A stretch of DNA of 64,000 bases from assembly GCA_027576995.1 (NCBI GenBank), contig JANBQC010000007.1, positions 90,758 to 154,757 of the forward strand, in the 5' to 3' direction. Below the pieces are notes generated by a model. The model saw only the letters and a program-made list of their open reading frames with translations, did not search any database and was not told the DNA's origin. This DNA comes from Dimargaris cristalligena (Eukaryota; Kickxellomycota; Dimargaritomycetes; Dimargaritales; Dimargaritaceae). The translations under genes were made by a program, and so were the position numbers. Each line of letters begins with the position of its first letter. Position 1 is the stretch's first letter. This document shows, one piece after another, positions 44,393-56,100 of the stretch.

Positions 44393-45374
44393 ATGAGTAC
44401 TGCTTCCGGAAACGAAGTTGAGTTGCTGGAATTCCGGCTACGTCAGCTGGAAACCCTGCTCCTAGTAACCCAAGAAAGGGCCGCTGTTGACCAGGCCAAC
44501 TCCTCTGAACGACACCTTACCTCTCGGTTAGCCGCCCTCGAGACCCAATTCCGGCATCATACCAAGCGGAACTTTTCAATCGATGAGTTTATTCAAAAAT
44601 GTAGGTTATATGATATTGCCAAGAACGTAGACGGCAATCCCCTATGGTTCGGAAAGAGTATCCTCCCCTCGACTATCTGCGGAACTGGCCGCCTTCTACG
44701 CATATAATTGTTCTTTTTTTCCCGAGGTAACTAACCGACTAATTACATACTCATGTACCCTCGTTCCCGACCGATATAAACACCAGACGAGGCCATGAAG
44801 CCCTTTCTCGACAATCACAGCCTCGAGATGGAAGCCGAGCGCCTGCCCGCCGAAGCCAAACTGGAGATCCTGATGAGTTCAGAAACCGAACTGACCCAGG
44901 TATGCCAGCAGCTGGCTGAATTAGAGCCGCTGCAGAAGTACGTTAATCCGCCTGAGTTTGGCAAAGCCGCGCAATGCGCCCCGGCGGTGGAGGAATTGGT
45001 CACTAAGCATCGCAGCCAGGCCCAGGAGCACCAATCGGCATCTCAGCAGTTACTTCAGATCATCGATGCCTACAACACCACCGTAAGTACCTGCTGAGTT
45101 TTGGGAATTTAAAGATGGGCGCCATGGGTTGTGTGTCAATTGAGTTGTCTAGCATTTGTCAATTAATATATACATTACCTATGGAGTTATTTCTACATTG
45201 AGTCATTTACTGCATGGTCCGCCTGATTGATGATCCGGGACTTATTCTAATATAATATCCATTATGTATGTACAACTTGAACAGGTTAACTCCCTTTCGG
45301 AAATGTTTCTGACGTGGGACGGCACCCTGGCGGAAATCGAAGGCCAAATCAGGGCCCTCGAGAAGAAACCCTAG
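44393..45374 (+). CDS. DCTN3: Dynactin subunit 3 (p24 / Dctn3)
   Basis: Three exons, 44393-44600, 44787-45082 and 45285-45374, in phase, give 197 aa (human 186). p24 is a coiled-coil subunit of the dynactin shoulder, where it packs with p150Glued and dynamitin and helps dynein move cargo and nuclei along microtubules. The N-terminus is a heptad helix, VELLEFRLRQLETLLL. FIQKYEAMKPFLDNHSLE spans the first splice and matches the family's loop before the second helix. LSEMFLTWDGTLAEIEGQI in exon 3 matches the conserved C-terminal QFVQWDELL-like segment of animal p24. The gene shows only modest conservation, so the call rests on domain order, length and these anchors. The first intron is 186 bases and the second 202. 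An ORF running past 44600 is intron read-through. Confidence 0.85.
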
Positions 45375-46385
45375 CGGAATAGCCTATTGACTATGTGTAT
45401 TTCTAAGATGGGATCGGTTTTGTGTACTTCGAGTACAGGTGGTATATTTTAATTATGTTAACCCGATCTCCAGAGACTCGGCATTAAATGTGTTGTTGTG
45501 GTACATCGGCCGCCGCTAATAGGAGGTAGCAGAATCACTGAAGTCCAAGGGAGAATATTAGGTGTAAGGGTTGGTAATATTATGAATCGAGCGGGCGGGC
45601 ATTTGCAGTGTATTTAACGAGACTTTGCCGATCACCAAGGTGCCTCTGTCTGTCCGTTCGCTTTGCGGGCGAGCAAGAATGGAAATTCAACTTGGTTTTA
45701 GAAGGAGGAATACTAGTTAGTGCTGGCACGTGAGAGAGGGGATGGTTCTAATGAATGGATGGAGAGGAGAGAAGGGGGGCACGTCACGTTTCCGTCCCTC
45801 TCTATTATATTACCAGCCCTTCTTTCTAATGACAAGGCGGTAAAGGGAAATCAGGTCGTGTATAGTATAAAGTACTTACTTGGTTAGGACTTCCTTCTCT
45901 AACATGTGATAGGAGAGAAAACGATAGGCCCATTTATACATGCATTGGCTGATAGGAAAGGGATAGCAGGGGAACCACCACCACCAATGTCGCTGGAGCT
46001 AGTCAAGAACCGCCGAGGGCGAGTCACAAGCGAAATACTGGCGGAGGGTAGTCGTCTCGCCGCGCTCTTTAACAGGTATTGTCCCCAACCACCCTGGCCC
46101 GCACACATGCCTATATGCATATATGCATCTATATATATATATATATATATATTTGGCCCGGAATAGAAGAGGCTGAAAGTTCCCGTAGTGTTACTGCCGT
46201 CGGCTCTATTGTTTTATCGTCCTCCTGCCCTCTCTCTCTTTCTTGCCAAAGACTGTATAACTCTTCTTACCTCTCCTTACTCTTTTAGTATATTCTATCT
46301 CAGACCTCTCTTTTCCTTTTCCACTGCCTTCTAAGCCATCCTTGCCAGCCCCCCTCCCATTTATACATTCATACATTCGGTTACC
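45375..46385. other. Intergenic region
   Basis: 1 kb before the ACADM gene. An (AT)11 microsatellite lies at 46131-46152. A GC-rich, possibly coding patch at about 45950-46078 can be read on either strand and is not assigned. Confidence 0.45.
46131..46152. repeat. (AT)n microsatellite
   Basis: Eleven AT units upstream of the ACADM gene. Similar runs occur at 2704-2720 and at 47699-47719, 3' of ACADM. Confidence 0.9.
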
Positions 46386-47612
46386 ATGGCTCTTCGTCTC
46401 TCCCGCACTTTGTTCAGCCAGCGGCTGGCCCGCCGGGCCTTTTCGACCACCCGGCCGTCCCACATTGACCTGTCCCTAAGTGAGGAACAACGCTCCATTC
46501 AGGACCTCGCCCGCAAGTTCGCCGCTGATGAAATCATCCCCAAGGCCGCCCACCATGACCGGACCGGTGAGTACCCCGTCGAAATCCTCAAGAAGGCCTG
46601 GGAGGTCGGTCTGCTCAACACCCACATTCCCCAGGAATACGGCGGTCTGGGTCTGGGCATTTTCGACAGTTCTCTCGTGACCGAAGAGCTGGCCTACGGC
46701 TGCAGTGGCATCCAGACCGCAATGGAGGCCAACAATCTGGCCGAGGCCCCCGTGGTCCTGGCCGGTAGCGAGGCCCAGAAGAAAAAGTATCTGGGCCGTA
46801 TGACTGAAGAGCCCCTAATGGCCGCCTACTGCGTGACCGAGCCCGGGGCTGGTTCCGACGTGGCCGGGCTACAGACCCGCGCCGAGAAGAAGGGCGACAA
46901 GTGGGTCATCAACGGCCAGAAAATGTGGATCACCAACGGTGGCAAGGCCAACTGGTACTTCCTGTTGGCCCGCACCGACGCCCAAGCCAGCACCGGTAAT
47001 GCTTTCACCGGCTTTATCATCGATGCCGACTCCCCCGGCATTTCTGTGGGGCGAAAGGAAATCAACATGGGTCAGCGGGCCAGTGATACCCGCGGCATTA
47101 CTTTTGATAACGTCGAAGTCCCCAAGGAGAACGTCCTGGGGCAGCCCGGCAAGGGCTTCAAGATTGCGATGGGCGCCTTTGACGTGACCCGTCCCCTAGT
47201 GGCCTCCGGCGCCGTCGGTTTGGCCCGTCGCGCCATGGATGAGGCCACCAAGTACTCACTGGAGCGTAAGACCATGGGCCAGCCCATCTTCAACCACCAG
47301 GCGGTCAGTTTCATGATCGCCGACATGGCCATTGGTATTGAGGCTGCCCGTATGATGGTCTGGCGGTGCGCTTGGTTGGGTGACCAAGGCCAGCGTAACA
47401 CCTACTACGCCAGTATTGCCAAGGCCCTGGCCTCCGAGGTGGCCAACAAGTCCGCTGCCGACGCTGTCCAAATCTTTGGCGGCAATGGTTTCAATACGGA
47501 GTACCCCGTCGAGAAACTCATGCGAGATGCCAAGATCTTCCAAATCTATGAAGGAACTAGCCAGATCCAGCGTTTGGTTATTAGCCGCAGCGTCGCCAAC
47601 CAGTTTAGCTAA
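46386..47612 (+). CDS. ACADM: Medium-chain-type acyl-CoA dehydrogenase, mitochondrial
   Basis: Intronless, 408 aa. An FAD enzyme that introduces the trans-2 double bond into acyl-CoA in the first step of beta-oxidation, passing electrons to ETF. The first 25 residues, [20 protein letters not shown], are a typical mitochondrial presequence. The core follows: [17 protein letters not shown] and KMWITNGG (FAD and substrate contacts), [20 protein letters not shown], and [18 protein letters not shown]. The catalytic Glu is in [11 protein letters not shown] at about residue 389, the position used by medium-chain enzymes. Overall similarity is closest to animal-type MCAD rather than to peroxisomal acyl-CoA oxidase. 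It implies that this fungus keeps mitochondrial beta-oxidation, which budding yeast has lost. Strong C-ending codon use suggests high expression. Chain-length preference is inferred from family resemblance. Confidence 0.96.
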   Translation: MALRLSRTLFSQRLARRAFSTTRPSHIDLSLSEEQRSIQDLARKFAADEIIPKAAHHDRTGEYPVEILKKAWEVGLLNTHIPQEYGGLGLGIFDSSLVTEELAYGCSGIQTAMEANNLAEAPVVLAGSEAQKKKYLGRMTEEPLMAAYCVTEPGAGSDVAGLQTRAEKKGDKWVINGQKMWITNGGKANWYFLLARTDAQASTGNAFTGFIIDADSPGISVGRKEINMGQRASDTRGITFDNVEVPKENVLGQPGKGFKIAMGAFDVTRPLVASGAVGLARRAMDEATKYSLERKTMGQPIFNHQAVSFMIADMAIGIEAARMMVWRCAWLGDQGQRNTYYASIAKALASEVANKSAADAVQIFGGNGFNTEYPVEKLMRDAKIFQIYEGTSQIQRLVISRSVANQFS

Positions 47613-48446
47613 ACCGTCTGAATTGCCATGCATTTGATATAGAAATTGGAGCAAGGAGGGGGGTTTATATATACAGAGACCGCGTGCTACGGTGTTTTAT
47701 ATATATATATATATATATAATATTTAAAATGTAATAGATATTTATCATAATTGCTCGCTTCATGAAGTTACTATAGCCTGTAAGTAAGGTGCGTGATGGT
47801 ATGTTTCATTAAGGTCGACTGGGCATCGTTATAAAAAGCCCAAGGCGAGCTTGGCCCGATAAAATGGGAGAGGGAAGGAAGGGGGAATTGGCGAATAGCC
47901 TTAAGATAGTATGTAGTCTGTTAAGTGTGTGGGATGCCACCGGTTAGCCATCCATAAGCCCGAGGAATTGCCGCCCAAGGTGGAGTAAGTTGATACCCTT
48001 AGCTAACCAACCAAACCACACGTGCATGTATCTCCCCCCCACTTTCCCTTTTGCTAGCTCTGGTTCAATCGGCAGAATCCCTTGACTCGCTACTTGAATT
48101 ACTGTCATGGCCCTTACATTAATATCCCTTGTGCCGGCCTCTCTTTATCTGTGGTCACCCAAAGGGGAGGAAGTACCATTAGCAAGCTACACAGAAGTTG
48201 CGCCCTGAACCTAATTCGCCACCCAAATATACTAAGAAGCAAGCTGTATCATACAGGACGTGGTTTTATTGACACATCAATGTACCCAATGAAAATTGGC
48301 CTAGTATAAGAAAACCATAGAATACCAAAAGGGCGTGGTGAACGAGTCCCAAAATAATTTAACGCACTGGTAAACCGGCACCAAATATACTTATTTACAT
48401 ACCACACTCAATAAAACCGCAAGGAGGGCGGAGGGAGAGAGGAAAA
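47613..48446. other. Convergent 3' intergenic region
   Basis: 834 bases with an (AT)n run at 47699-47719. Only a short, featureless ORF at 48082-48309. Confidence 0.5.
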
Positions 48447-48884
48447 TTAACTGCCGGGCGTAGCATTTAAACGGATCATTTGCCGCCATAGAAGCGATGC
48501 CCTGGTCTTCAGGCGAGCCCACTTCTCCTTCCATTTCCCGGAAGGCAAAGCCCCCGACGGGTTTTTAGTTTTAGTCGGAGTTTTGAGTTTGCTCAATAAT
48601 TTGGGCAGAAAGGCCTGTTTTTGGGCCGGGGGGTACGTACTGGGGGGTTTGGCCACACCGCCTAGTCGAGCAGCGGCATAGTTTAGGTGGTGATTGGCAG
48701 GCAAGTGGATATGTTGTGTTTTGGTTGGCATAGGAAATGGCATATGAATCCTTTTATGATACTCCCGCTTGGAAAGTTGCCGGGCATTGAGGCCGGCTTG
48801 GGGGCTGGACGACGAGGTGAGGTGGGTACAAAGCAATAGGAGCAGACCCAGTAGAAATGTGGGTCTAATATAATAGTATAGCAT
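48447..48884 (-). CDS. Small secreted basic protein with Kex2-like sites (unknown function)
   Basis: Single exon, 145 aa from the ATG at 48884. An in-frame ATG at 48965 would put 27 polar residues in front of the signal peptide, so the inner start is chosen. MLYYYIRPTFLLGLLLLLCT is a clear signal peptide core, followed by a Ser-rich cleavage region. Two dibasic sites, LSKR and HKR, lie within about residues 37-45, as in fungal pro-proteins cut by the Kex2 protease. The remainder is His-, Pro- and Lys-rich, with an amphipathic basic C-terminal half (LPKLLSKLK, KWKEKWARLKTRASLLWRQM). It has only one cysteine, inside the signal sequence, so it is not a disulfide-rich effector. No known domain is recognised. 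A secreted cationic peptide precursor is possible, but that is inference. An unspliced short gene can also be a prediction artefact. Confidence 0.6.
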   Translation of the reverse strand: MLYYYIRPTFLLGLLLLLCTHLTSSSSPQAGLNARQLSKREYHKRIHMPFPMPTKTQHIHLPANHHLNYAAARLGGVAKPPSTYPPAQKQAFLPKLLSKLKTPTKTKNPSGALPSGKWKEKWARLKTRASLLWRQMIRLNATPGS

Positions 48885-50793
48885 GGTTGTTTTACGTGGG
48901 TGTATGAAAGGGTATATCGGTTGGCTCGAAAGGGGACCTGCTTTACAAGCTAATGAATGCCACAAATTTGGGAAATACTATTCCAGCTGGGGAATATGGA
49001 TTTAATAAAGAAGACAAATTATCGGACGGGCGATAGTAGAAAGGGCAGCCACCAATGAAAAATACTAGTGACATAACATTTTGCTAATGGATTATAAGAT
49101 TAAATGTAGGGTTAGGATACTTGAAAGAGATGGGTGCTGGCGATGGGGACATCCTTATATAATTTTAAAATAGCAGAGGGAGGGGGGCGCAATTTTAAGC
49201 CACTTGGCCGGGGCTCGTGTGTCAGGAGAGGGCAGAAAGAAGGGAGGAGGGGGCCGTGATTCCATCGCAGTGGTCGCGGTATTCATTGTACCGGGTTGGG
49301 CGTGTAAGCTACACTATATGAATGGGAGCCCAAAAGCAACTCTCCCATGGCATTTAACAAGTTCCATCGAAGCGAGCTGCATTCTTTGTACCCGATAAGG
49401 CATTCTGGTTGTTCACTACGGAGGCATCTATTTTACAAGTGGGGGGGTTTTTTTCAATTGACATTGACCGCTTTCACACAGCCCCGGCGACATTCCTTTC
49501 CCATGTCAATTGCAAAAATTGACAGGGGTATATATATATACATGTATGTCTTTCGGCACCATTCCCCTTTTGGTCGCCGGTTTCTTCATGTAGTCCGGAG
49601 TAGCGGGAATCTGACTTGGAGGAGAAGGGGATATCAAGGGTGGTGTATGGGTACTCCGGCTAGACCCCAACTAAAATATCTTGGCAATAGAGAGTAGTCC
49701 AGTCCCATTAGTCTCCACTCTCTCGTCTTGGACAAACCCCCCCAAGGTTGGCCAAGCCTTGATTATATGAAGGGGTGGAATTTCCTTTATATTCGTTTAT
49801 ATGGCGACATACAGTTTGTCGGCATGGGTTGGTGTAATGAAACCGCTAGCCCCAGCACCACCAAGAGGTCCACGAATAATGGGGCCGAAATGGCCGTTAT
49901 TTTGGAGTACCCAGGAAGCCTGATAACATTTTGAGCCAATGTGTGTCCGCCCGGTTCACTTCCCTTAGGCAAGATGGATCTAGAATACTCTCCCCTCCCT
50001 GTGATCGTCTGCGTCCATGGGCAAATGAAGAGCTGAGCACTCTCCCCCCTTTAACAAGTTTCTTGCATGCCCGTCTGGGCCATATTAAAGCACCGGCGAT
50101 ATGCTTGCCTTGCCGCCTTGGCGAAACCAGTCCCTCTCTAGGTAGAGAACCTAAGGGTGGTGATAATTATAGGACAATAGCCACCATCTTCTCCCTCCTA
50201 CCTATTGCATGCCCATGGCTGGCCCTCGCGGCATACATAGCCAAGTCAGGGGGCTTTTTGTACAGATGTGAGTGGCAACAACGATGGATGATGACACATT
50301 AGTGTAAGGTGACTGGCTTTTCGCACCCCGCGCTTCCGTTTGCTTCTTTGGTAGTCTGTCTGTATCTGATGGAGCGGAAGGCGTGGGTGGGAAAAACAGG
50401 GGCGGGTGGGTTCTATAGAGGGGATCCAAACTGGCCAATGGGAAAAATGCCGCAACCCTCATTCACCCACATTAATAAACGCCCACTATGGCCTGCATTC
50501 GTGCATGTTTCACCCACTCAAAGCCCTCCCACACCTATTATTATTAAGCAGTTGCGGTGACGACAGAACTTGGGAGGCAAAGCAGCCCAGCCGGCTATTA
50601 TGATCCCACCCACCCCAGTTATTTAAGTACTGGTGTCGCTTCGCTCTCCCGAGTTTCCAGCTCTTTCTTAACTCCATACCTCCTCTTCCGTGTATATTTT
50701 TCCCTGGCTCCCGCAGTTCTCTCTAATCCATTCCTTCATTCAGGTAAAACAACCCACCCACCCTCCTCTACTCTCTCTCTCCCATCCTTCACC
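48885..50793. other. 1.9 kb divergent intergenic region
   Basis: Between the secreted-protein gene and SOD1. A pyrimidine-rich leader precedes SOD1. Short ORFs (49347-49697, 49931-50302) have no recognised features. Confidence 0.45.
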
Positions 50794-51255
50794 ATGGTTC
50801 AAGCCGTTGCCGTTCTCCGGGGTACCACCACCGTCAGTGGTGTCGTCAAGTTCAACCAGCCCAGCGCCGACGGTCCCGTCCACGTCACCGGCGAGCTGAG
50901 CGGTCTCATTCCCGGCAAGCACGGTTTCCACATTCACCAGTTCGGTGACAACACCAACGGCTGTACCTCCGCCGGCCCCCACTTCAACCCCCACGCCCAG
51001 ACCCACGGCGCTCCCCAGGACACCGTCCGCCATGTCGGCGACCTGGGCAACGTGGAGGCCAACTCCAACGGCATCGTCACCATCGATATCAAGGATTCCG
51101 TCATCCAGCTGACCGGCCCCCACTCCATCATCGGCCGTACCGTCGTGGTCCACGCCGACGAGGACGACCTGGGCAAGGGTGGCCACAAGCTGTCCCTCAG
51201 CACCGGTAACGCCGGCGACCGTCTGGCCTGCGGTGTGGTGGGTATCGCCGAATAA
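50794..51255 (+). CDS. SOD1: Cu/Zn superoxide dismutase
   Basis: Intronless coding region of 153 aa, the standard length of cytosolic Cu/Zn SOD, which converts superoxide to oxygen and hydrogen peroxide. Numbering matches the textbook enzyme: copper ligands His46, His48, His63 and His120; zinc ligands His63, His71, His80 and Asp83; the guiding Arg143; and the disulfide pair Cys57 and Cys146. GFHIHQFGD and [16 protein letters not shown] are the two family signatures. The frame is open upstream to 50557, but the ATG at 50794 follows a CACC context and starts the conserved [10 protein letters not shown], so the extension is leader sequence. No signal peptide, hence cytosolic. The third base of codons is almost always C, marking a highly expressed gene. 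Convergent with the Qcr10 gene. Confidence 0.98.
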   Translation: MVQAVAVLRGTTTVSGVVKFNQPSADGPVHVTGELSGLIPGKHGFHIHQFGDNTNGCTSAGPHFNPHAQTHGAPQDTVRHVGDLGNVEANSNGIVTIDIKDSVIQLTGPHSIIGRTVVVHADEDDLGKGGHKLSLSTGNAGDRLACGVVGIAE

Positions 51256-51797
51256 ATACGATCCCTATTTATGGCTTTCCCTGATCCATCCACAGCACCA
51301 ACCACTCCACCCCTCCTAAAAATGTGGGTGGGTTGGATGCGCTCCTTATTAAAAATAATCGAACGTGACCACCAACTTCTACTCTTTGTTTTGGACCAGG
51401 GCCCCCTCTTGTAACCTGAACCGTCACTTCAACTGACTATAGTAAAATTATTTTATATATCACATTAATGTATTGTTAAAACTACTGGGTTTATTGAAAA
51501 TAGAGGAGTGTGGGGATTATTGGTCTACACACGTGTGTGGGATAAGCGAAAGAAGGATTCCTCTCTCAAAAGTAGGAGGGTGGATGGGTCAAGTGCTAAA
51601 GGGGTTTCACCAAAGACCACGGGGCAAATACTAAGCAGTGGTTAGTAGAGCGGGGGGGATTTGTACATCAATAATGTGCACAATGCCAGATAAATACCCC
51701 TTTCCCTTCCATTCATAATCTTGAGTAGGGCGTGTGGTTGTAGTTATGAACGAGCCATTAGGGACCATGTACGACTACCACCACACCTCGCACTGGT
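51256..51797. other. Convergent 3' spacer
   Basis: 542 bases between the SOD1 and Qcr10 3' ends; AT-rich UTR-like sequence, nothing else seen. Confidence 0.5.
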
Positions 51798-52433
51798 TTA
51801 CTCTTCTACTTCAGGAGTAGCCCAGATTTGGCCGGCTACGGGAATCTTGGAGAGAAGGTCCTGGCGCACAAAAGGCACCTTCTCGACGAAGTACAGAGCA
51901 CCGATACCGGCGGCAGCCCCCCAGACGGTCAGGGACTTGGTGCTATGTGTTAGTAATCGTCGGCGAATTTGTTGTTGGGGGGTAGCGTGAAATAATAATG
52001 TGGCAATAGTTCGATAAATATTAGTGACATTCATGAGAAAACCCAAATGACGATTGGGATTGCTTTTCTTTAGTTATAATAACTATTATTAATAAGGATA
52101 TAACTACCCAACGGTATATACCACTGGGGTCCTGATAGCTCTATGTCCAAGTGATAATATCTTCCGGGATAGAGACAATCTGGTTCCTTGACTTGCTCCA
52201 GTCTACAGCACGCTTGGTTAGAAATTAGAAAGGTCATAATATCTGTTGGTAAAAAAAAACCAAGCCAACGCCTCATAATCCAAGCATACAGTTAGTTAGT
52301 CAGCCTGGACCAATCTGCCTCGGGCACCTAGGGGTGAGATCGAAAAGGAGTGAACATACCTAGCACGCAGAGCGTCCATGGAGAAGGGACCCAGGTGGAA
52401 GGCGGATTGAATGCGGACGCGAGGGGCGAACAT
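51798..52433 (-). CDS. QCR10: Cytochrome b-c1 complex subunit 10 (Qcr10)
   Basis: Two exons on the minus strand, 52433-52360 and 51942-51798. They are joined at a split Ser codon (AG|C) across a gtatgt...acatag intron of 417 bases, giving 73 aa (yeast 77). Qcr10 is a single-helix accessory subunit of respiratory complex III in the inner mitochondrial membrane. The N-terminal FAPRVRIQSAFHLGPFSMDAL resembles the conserved HFGRLSLRSL stretch of yeast. LTVWGAAAGIGALYFVEKVP is the membrane helix, corresponding to the yeast MLWGGASMLG segment. LLSKIPVAGQIW matches the KKIPLLG region that follows. A longer reading starting at 52046 is intron read-through. The protein is small and weakly conserved, so the call depends on the aligned motifs. 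Confidence 0.82.
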
Positions 52434-53161
52434 ATTGGATAAAGCAAGGTGGGGGGATTCTAGAGTAAGTGGGGAGGAGAGTGGATTCCAACTAGGGAAT
52501 AACTAATAATAATGAGAACGACAAAGTCTACAAGAATAGAATGTGATAAATAGGGTGATGAGTAGTAGTTGAATGGAATGAATCCAGGGCTATACCCTTC
52601 TTTGCACTACGTTTGGTCGGCTGGGCTGACTGGTTCCACCCCCCCCCCCACACACACACTTCGTTATGCGTTAGCAGAGAGGGCTGTTGAAATGGTGGGG
52701 GAGTAGTAACTTATTCAGAGCTCGCCTCCATAGACGAGAAAGAGTCGTGTAAAATGTAATGCGCCAACTATTAAAAACTATGACATGAAAACCACGTTGG
52801 GGCAAGCAAAAAAATATACCATGGGATATATTTATATATAACTAATGGGACCTAGGTCGGTAGATCACGTGACTCGAAAGGGGTTTTTACATAAATAACC
52901 TCCAACTTTACTGCCTTCCCCACAATCCATTCCCTTTTACTCAAGATTGTGAATATAAAAACCCTGCTATGGACAGAGTATATCATCAACCTTTAAGTCG
53001 AGTCCTAAATTCTAATTCGACCACAGAGCGAAGTCATTTCAAATTACATGAGCAACATTTATTGAGTCTATTCGACGTTGACAAGCAATCAATACCGAAG
53101 TTATAAATGTCAAAACAGCCCCCTAAAAAATAAACGGTATTCATTTCAGTACACCATTGAC
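52434..53161. other. Intergenic region with C-run and CA repeat
   Basis: About 730 bases: Qcr10 promoter and NAA35 3' flank. A run of about 11 C followed by CA repeats lies at 52639-52659. Confidence 0.5.
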
Positions 53162-56100
53162 TCAAGCGTCTGTGATCTCTGGTTTCGCTTGGCCCTTCCA
53201 TTCAAAATAAATGAATTCAGGGCAGGCCGGATCGGTCTTGAGTTCCACCCGCTCAGTTCTAGTCAACTGGTCCCGCAGGTCATTAATAATTACTTGATTG
53301 GCCTGCACCGCCTTGCCGAGTCGGGTGAAATAGTCATCGAGAGAATCGCCGACACACAGGGCGTAGCATTGGTCAGCCGACGGGTGCGCATTGAAGTTGT
53401 TGGTATTAATTTGGCAGTTCGCCATATGGGACCGGGCCTTGTCGAGCAGTTGCCGGGGGTTGGCCGTGGTAAGGTACTGGGCTACACTGATCCATTCGTT
53501 GGGACGTAGCAACGTGGGATTACGGATACCCAAGAAGACTCGGAAACGAGCACAGAAGTAGGAATCGATATCGCTTAGCCCGAAGTTCCATTTAGGGTGT
53601 TGCCCGATTTGCACCAGAGTGGCCAGTAGCTAGATAATCAGGTATCATTTAAATTCACCATTTGGGGGTATAGTAATTCAGTAATCGGATACAGGGGTGC
53701 GTCAGTATAATGGTCAAATCAGTACAGAAAGGAACGCAACCAAGCTTAACCACAGGCTGGATCACTGGCAGCTATTGATTAATCCATGGCCCTAGGCTCT
53801 AATGAAATCCGAGTTGCAGGAGCAGATGCACTTACCAAAAAAACTCCCCGACAGAATTCCTGCATAATCACCAAGCGCTGGCACTTGGATTCCAACAGAC
53901 GAGTCGTCTTCGCAAACATCAACGGGTTGATTCCTATAGGCAGCGTTCCACAAATAGTAGAAATACACATCATTAAAATTAATCTCCCATTCCATACATC
54001 CACTAAGACGACTCAGTACTAGGTTTACTCTATCGGGGACTGTGGGCCAGACCTGCCTAGCGCGGTTATAATTTAAGAAACATCAAACATCCGTTAATCA
54101 ATAAGAACTTTCACTTACCGCTCAGTTTAGTGCTCTTAACAATTTTGCCGATGTCCTGGGCCACGCTTTGCAAGTGACCTATCCGAACACTCAACAAATA
54201 ATCGGCCCACCTGAAACATTCCATATTATTCACAAAATAAATACATAAGTATATAATTAGGCACCCCAGCCGGGTTTACAGAAAGCGAACGGGATCCCTG
54301 GACTGGAAGTTGGTATAGAGTAATAGAAGCCATAAACTGACTAAGAAGGGGTATTGTAACTTACCAGTAAATAATGATAAGTTCGGAAGGACTGTAAATA
54401 TCCAGGGTGATTCCGCTAAGGATAAAGTCTATCATAATACTCAACCGATTATCCATAGCCCAGGCGGAAAAGTAGCCGTATTCAAACGGGGTACCCTATC
54501 AAAAAAAAAAAAGCGATCAAGCACGAAAATTAGTACAATAGTATGCATTAATATACTGAACTACCAATGACCAAATAAACATGGCGACTTCACTGAAAGA
54601 CTCAAAAATAACTATACACTACCTGCACCGACACCCGAACCATGGATCGGTTAATTTCGGAATTCTGCCTTTCTAATATTAAAATCTACACGGTAGAGAG
54701 GGTATTGTCAAGTAGAGGTGAATAATATAGGTCAACCATGCTTGGCCAATGGGTTAGAGATGGAGGGTTGAAAAAACCATTGGGTAAAATTAGAGGACGA
54801 AGGAGGGGGTGGCCCCCACTCATGTCCGGATATGAATTATGACCGGCAAGGGTCAATTATACATCTGGCGATTATAATTACCTGCGAGTGAAGGTTATTC
54901 CAGTTGGCCAATAGCTTGCGTTGAAGACGTCGCTGGCGGCAGAGATTCTGGGAACGCAACTTAAGGCTCAGTAAAAATGTCTATAGGAGTAGAAATGGGT
55001 CACAAAATATATATATATTTTTTTAAAAAACTATTAGTTACAAGTCGGTGTATTCCGGCGGGACAGCCCCATATGTCAACTACGGAGGGAAGCAATCACC
55101 AACGGTTGTTTATGAATAATTGTAATAGCATTCTAGACTTACCGGGGTGGCAAATTTAAGGAATTGGGTGGCTAGAGTTTCAGGGCGAGACGCATTGGGG
55201 TTGTCACCGGGCATCCCAATACCGTCGAACTCCACCCGAGCAGGGAAAAATTGGGTAGGCGGACAGCAAAACTCACGAACGCTGTCAGCCACTATCTGAA
55301 AATGGGTGCGATGGCCAAACAGAGTCCCGTCCCTATCTAGCATAGACTGTGAATGTCCAACAAAGGAGCCGACAAATGGTCATTAGTGGAGTTCCGCTGT
55401 AAGGGGAGGAGACATGGAAATGCTTTCAACTAACATATCAATAATAAAATCCTCATAATACCATAACAAGGTGCACATGGGTATACATATAGTCACCCTG
55501 TATATAATCACTTACCATCAGGGCCGACCGGGCAAGCGGAAGAGGTAGATCGGGCCCGCGCTGAAAATAATCGAGGAACGACTTAATAGCCTCGGACGAT
55601 GGCGGTGACCGCAAAGCAGTGATGCGACTGAGATCACGAACAATCCGGTCCATGGCCAGGGCGGCCTCGGTGGCGGTTAGCAGGGTGATTTTACGGGGAG
55701 GAGACTGGCCGATTAATTTGAGACTTTCCCGGTGATCGAACGCTAAAGCCCGGGATACACCATTAAAAGCAAGTATTGAGGGTTAGTATTCGGTAGAGGA
55801 TTAGGCGGCTATTCTCGACTACTATCATAATGTCAAACCAAAAAGATAGCGGGGCGCTAATTAGACACAGAGTGTCCGATGGGGTTTATATGGAGAGGGG
55901 TACTTGCCACTATGTACCACCGAGCCCAGTTCGTATGTATTTTCAGTATTAAAATCCGAGTCTCGGCAACTGAAATATTGGTCGTTGAGAGTCTCAATCT
56001 CGTATTCGACATCAGTCGTAAATGGATAGAGTTGGAGAAGTTGTAGCAGGCGCTGTACCAAATAAGGGCAACACACGGTGATTAAGACGAGGGAGTATAT

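Noticed and set aside
45950..46078. GC-rich patch readable as a mitochondrial-presequence-like peptide (-) or a short exon ending in a gtattg donor (+)
   Set aside because: No good ATG on the minus strand and no matching downstream exon on either strand, so I did not call a gene.
50557..50793. N-terminal extension of SOD1
   Set aside because: The frame is open by chance; the conserved start is the Met at 50794 and the region is a pyrimidine-rich leader.
53792..53995. Alternative NAA35 exon 11 frame
   Set aside because: It is not in phase with the donor at 53836; the acceptor at 54003 gives a single consistent frame instead.
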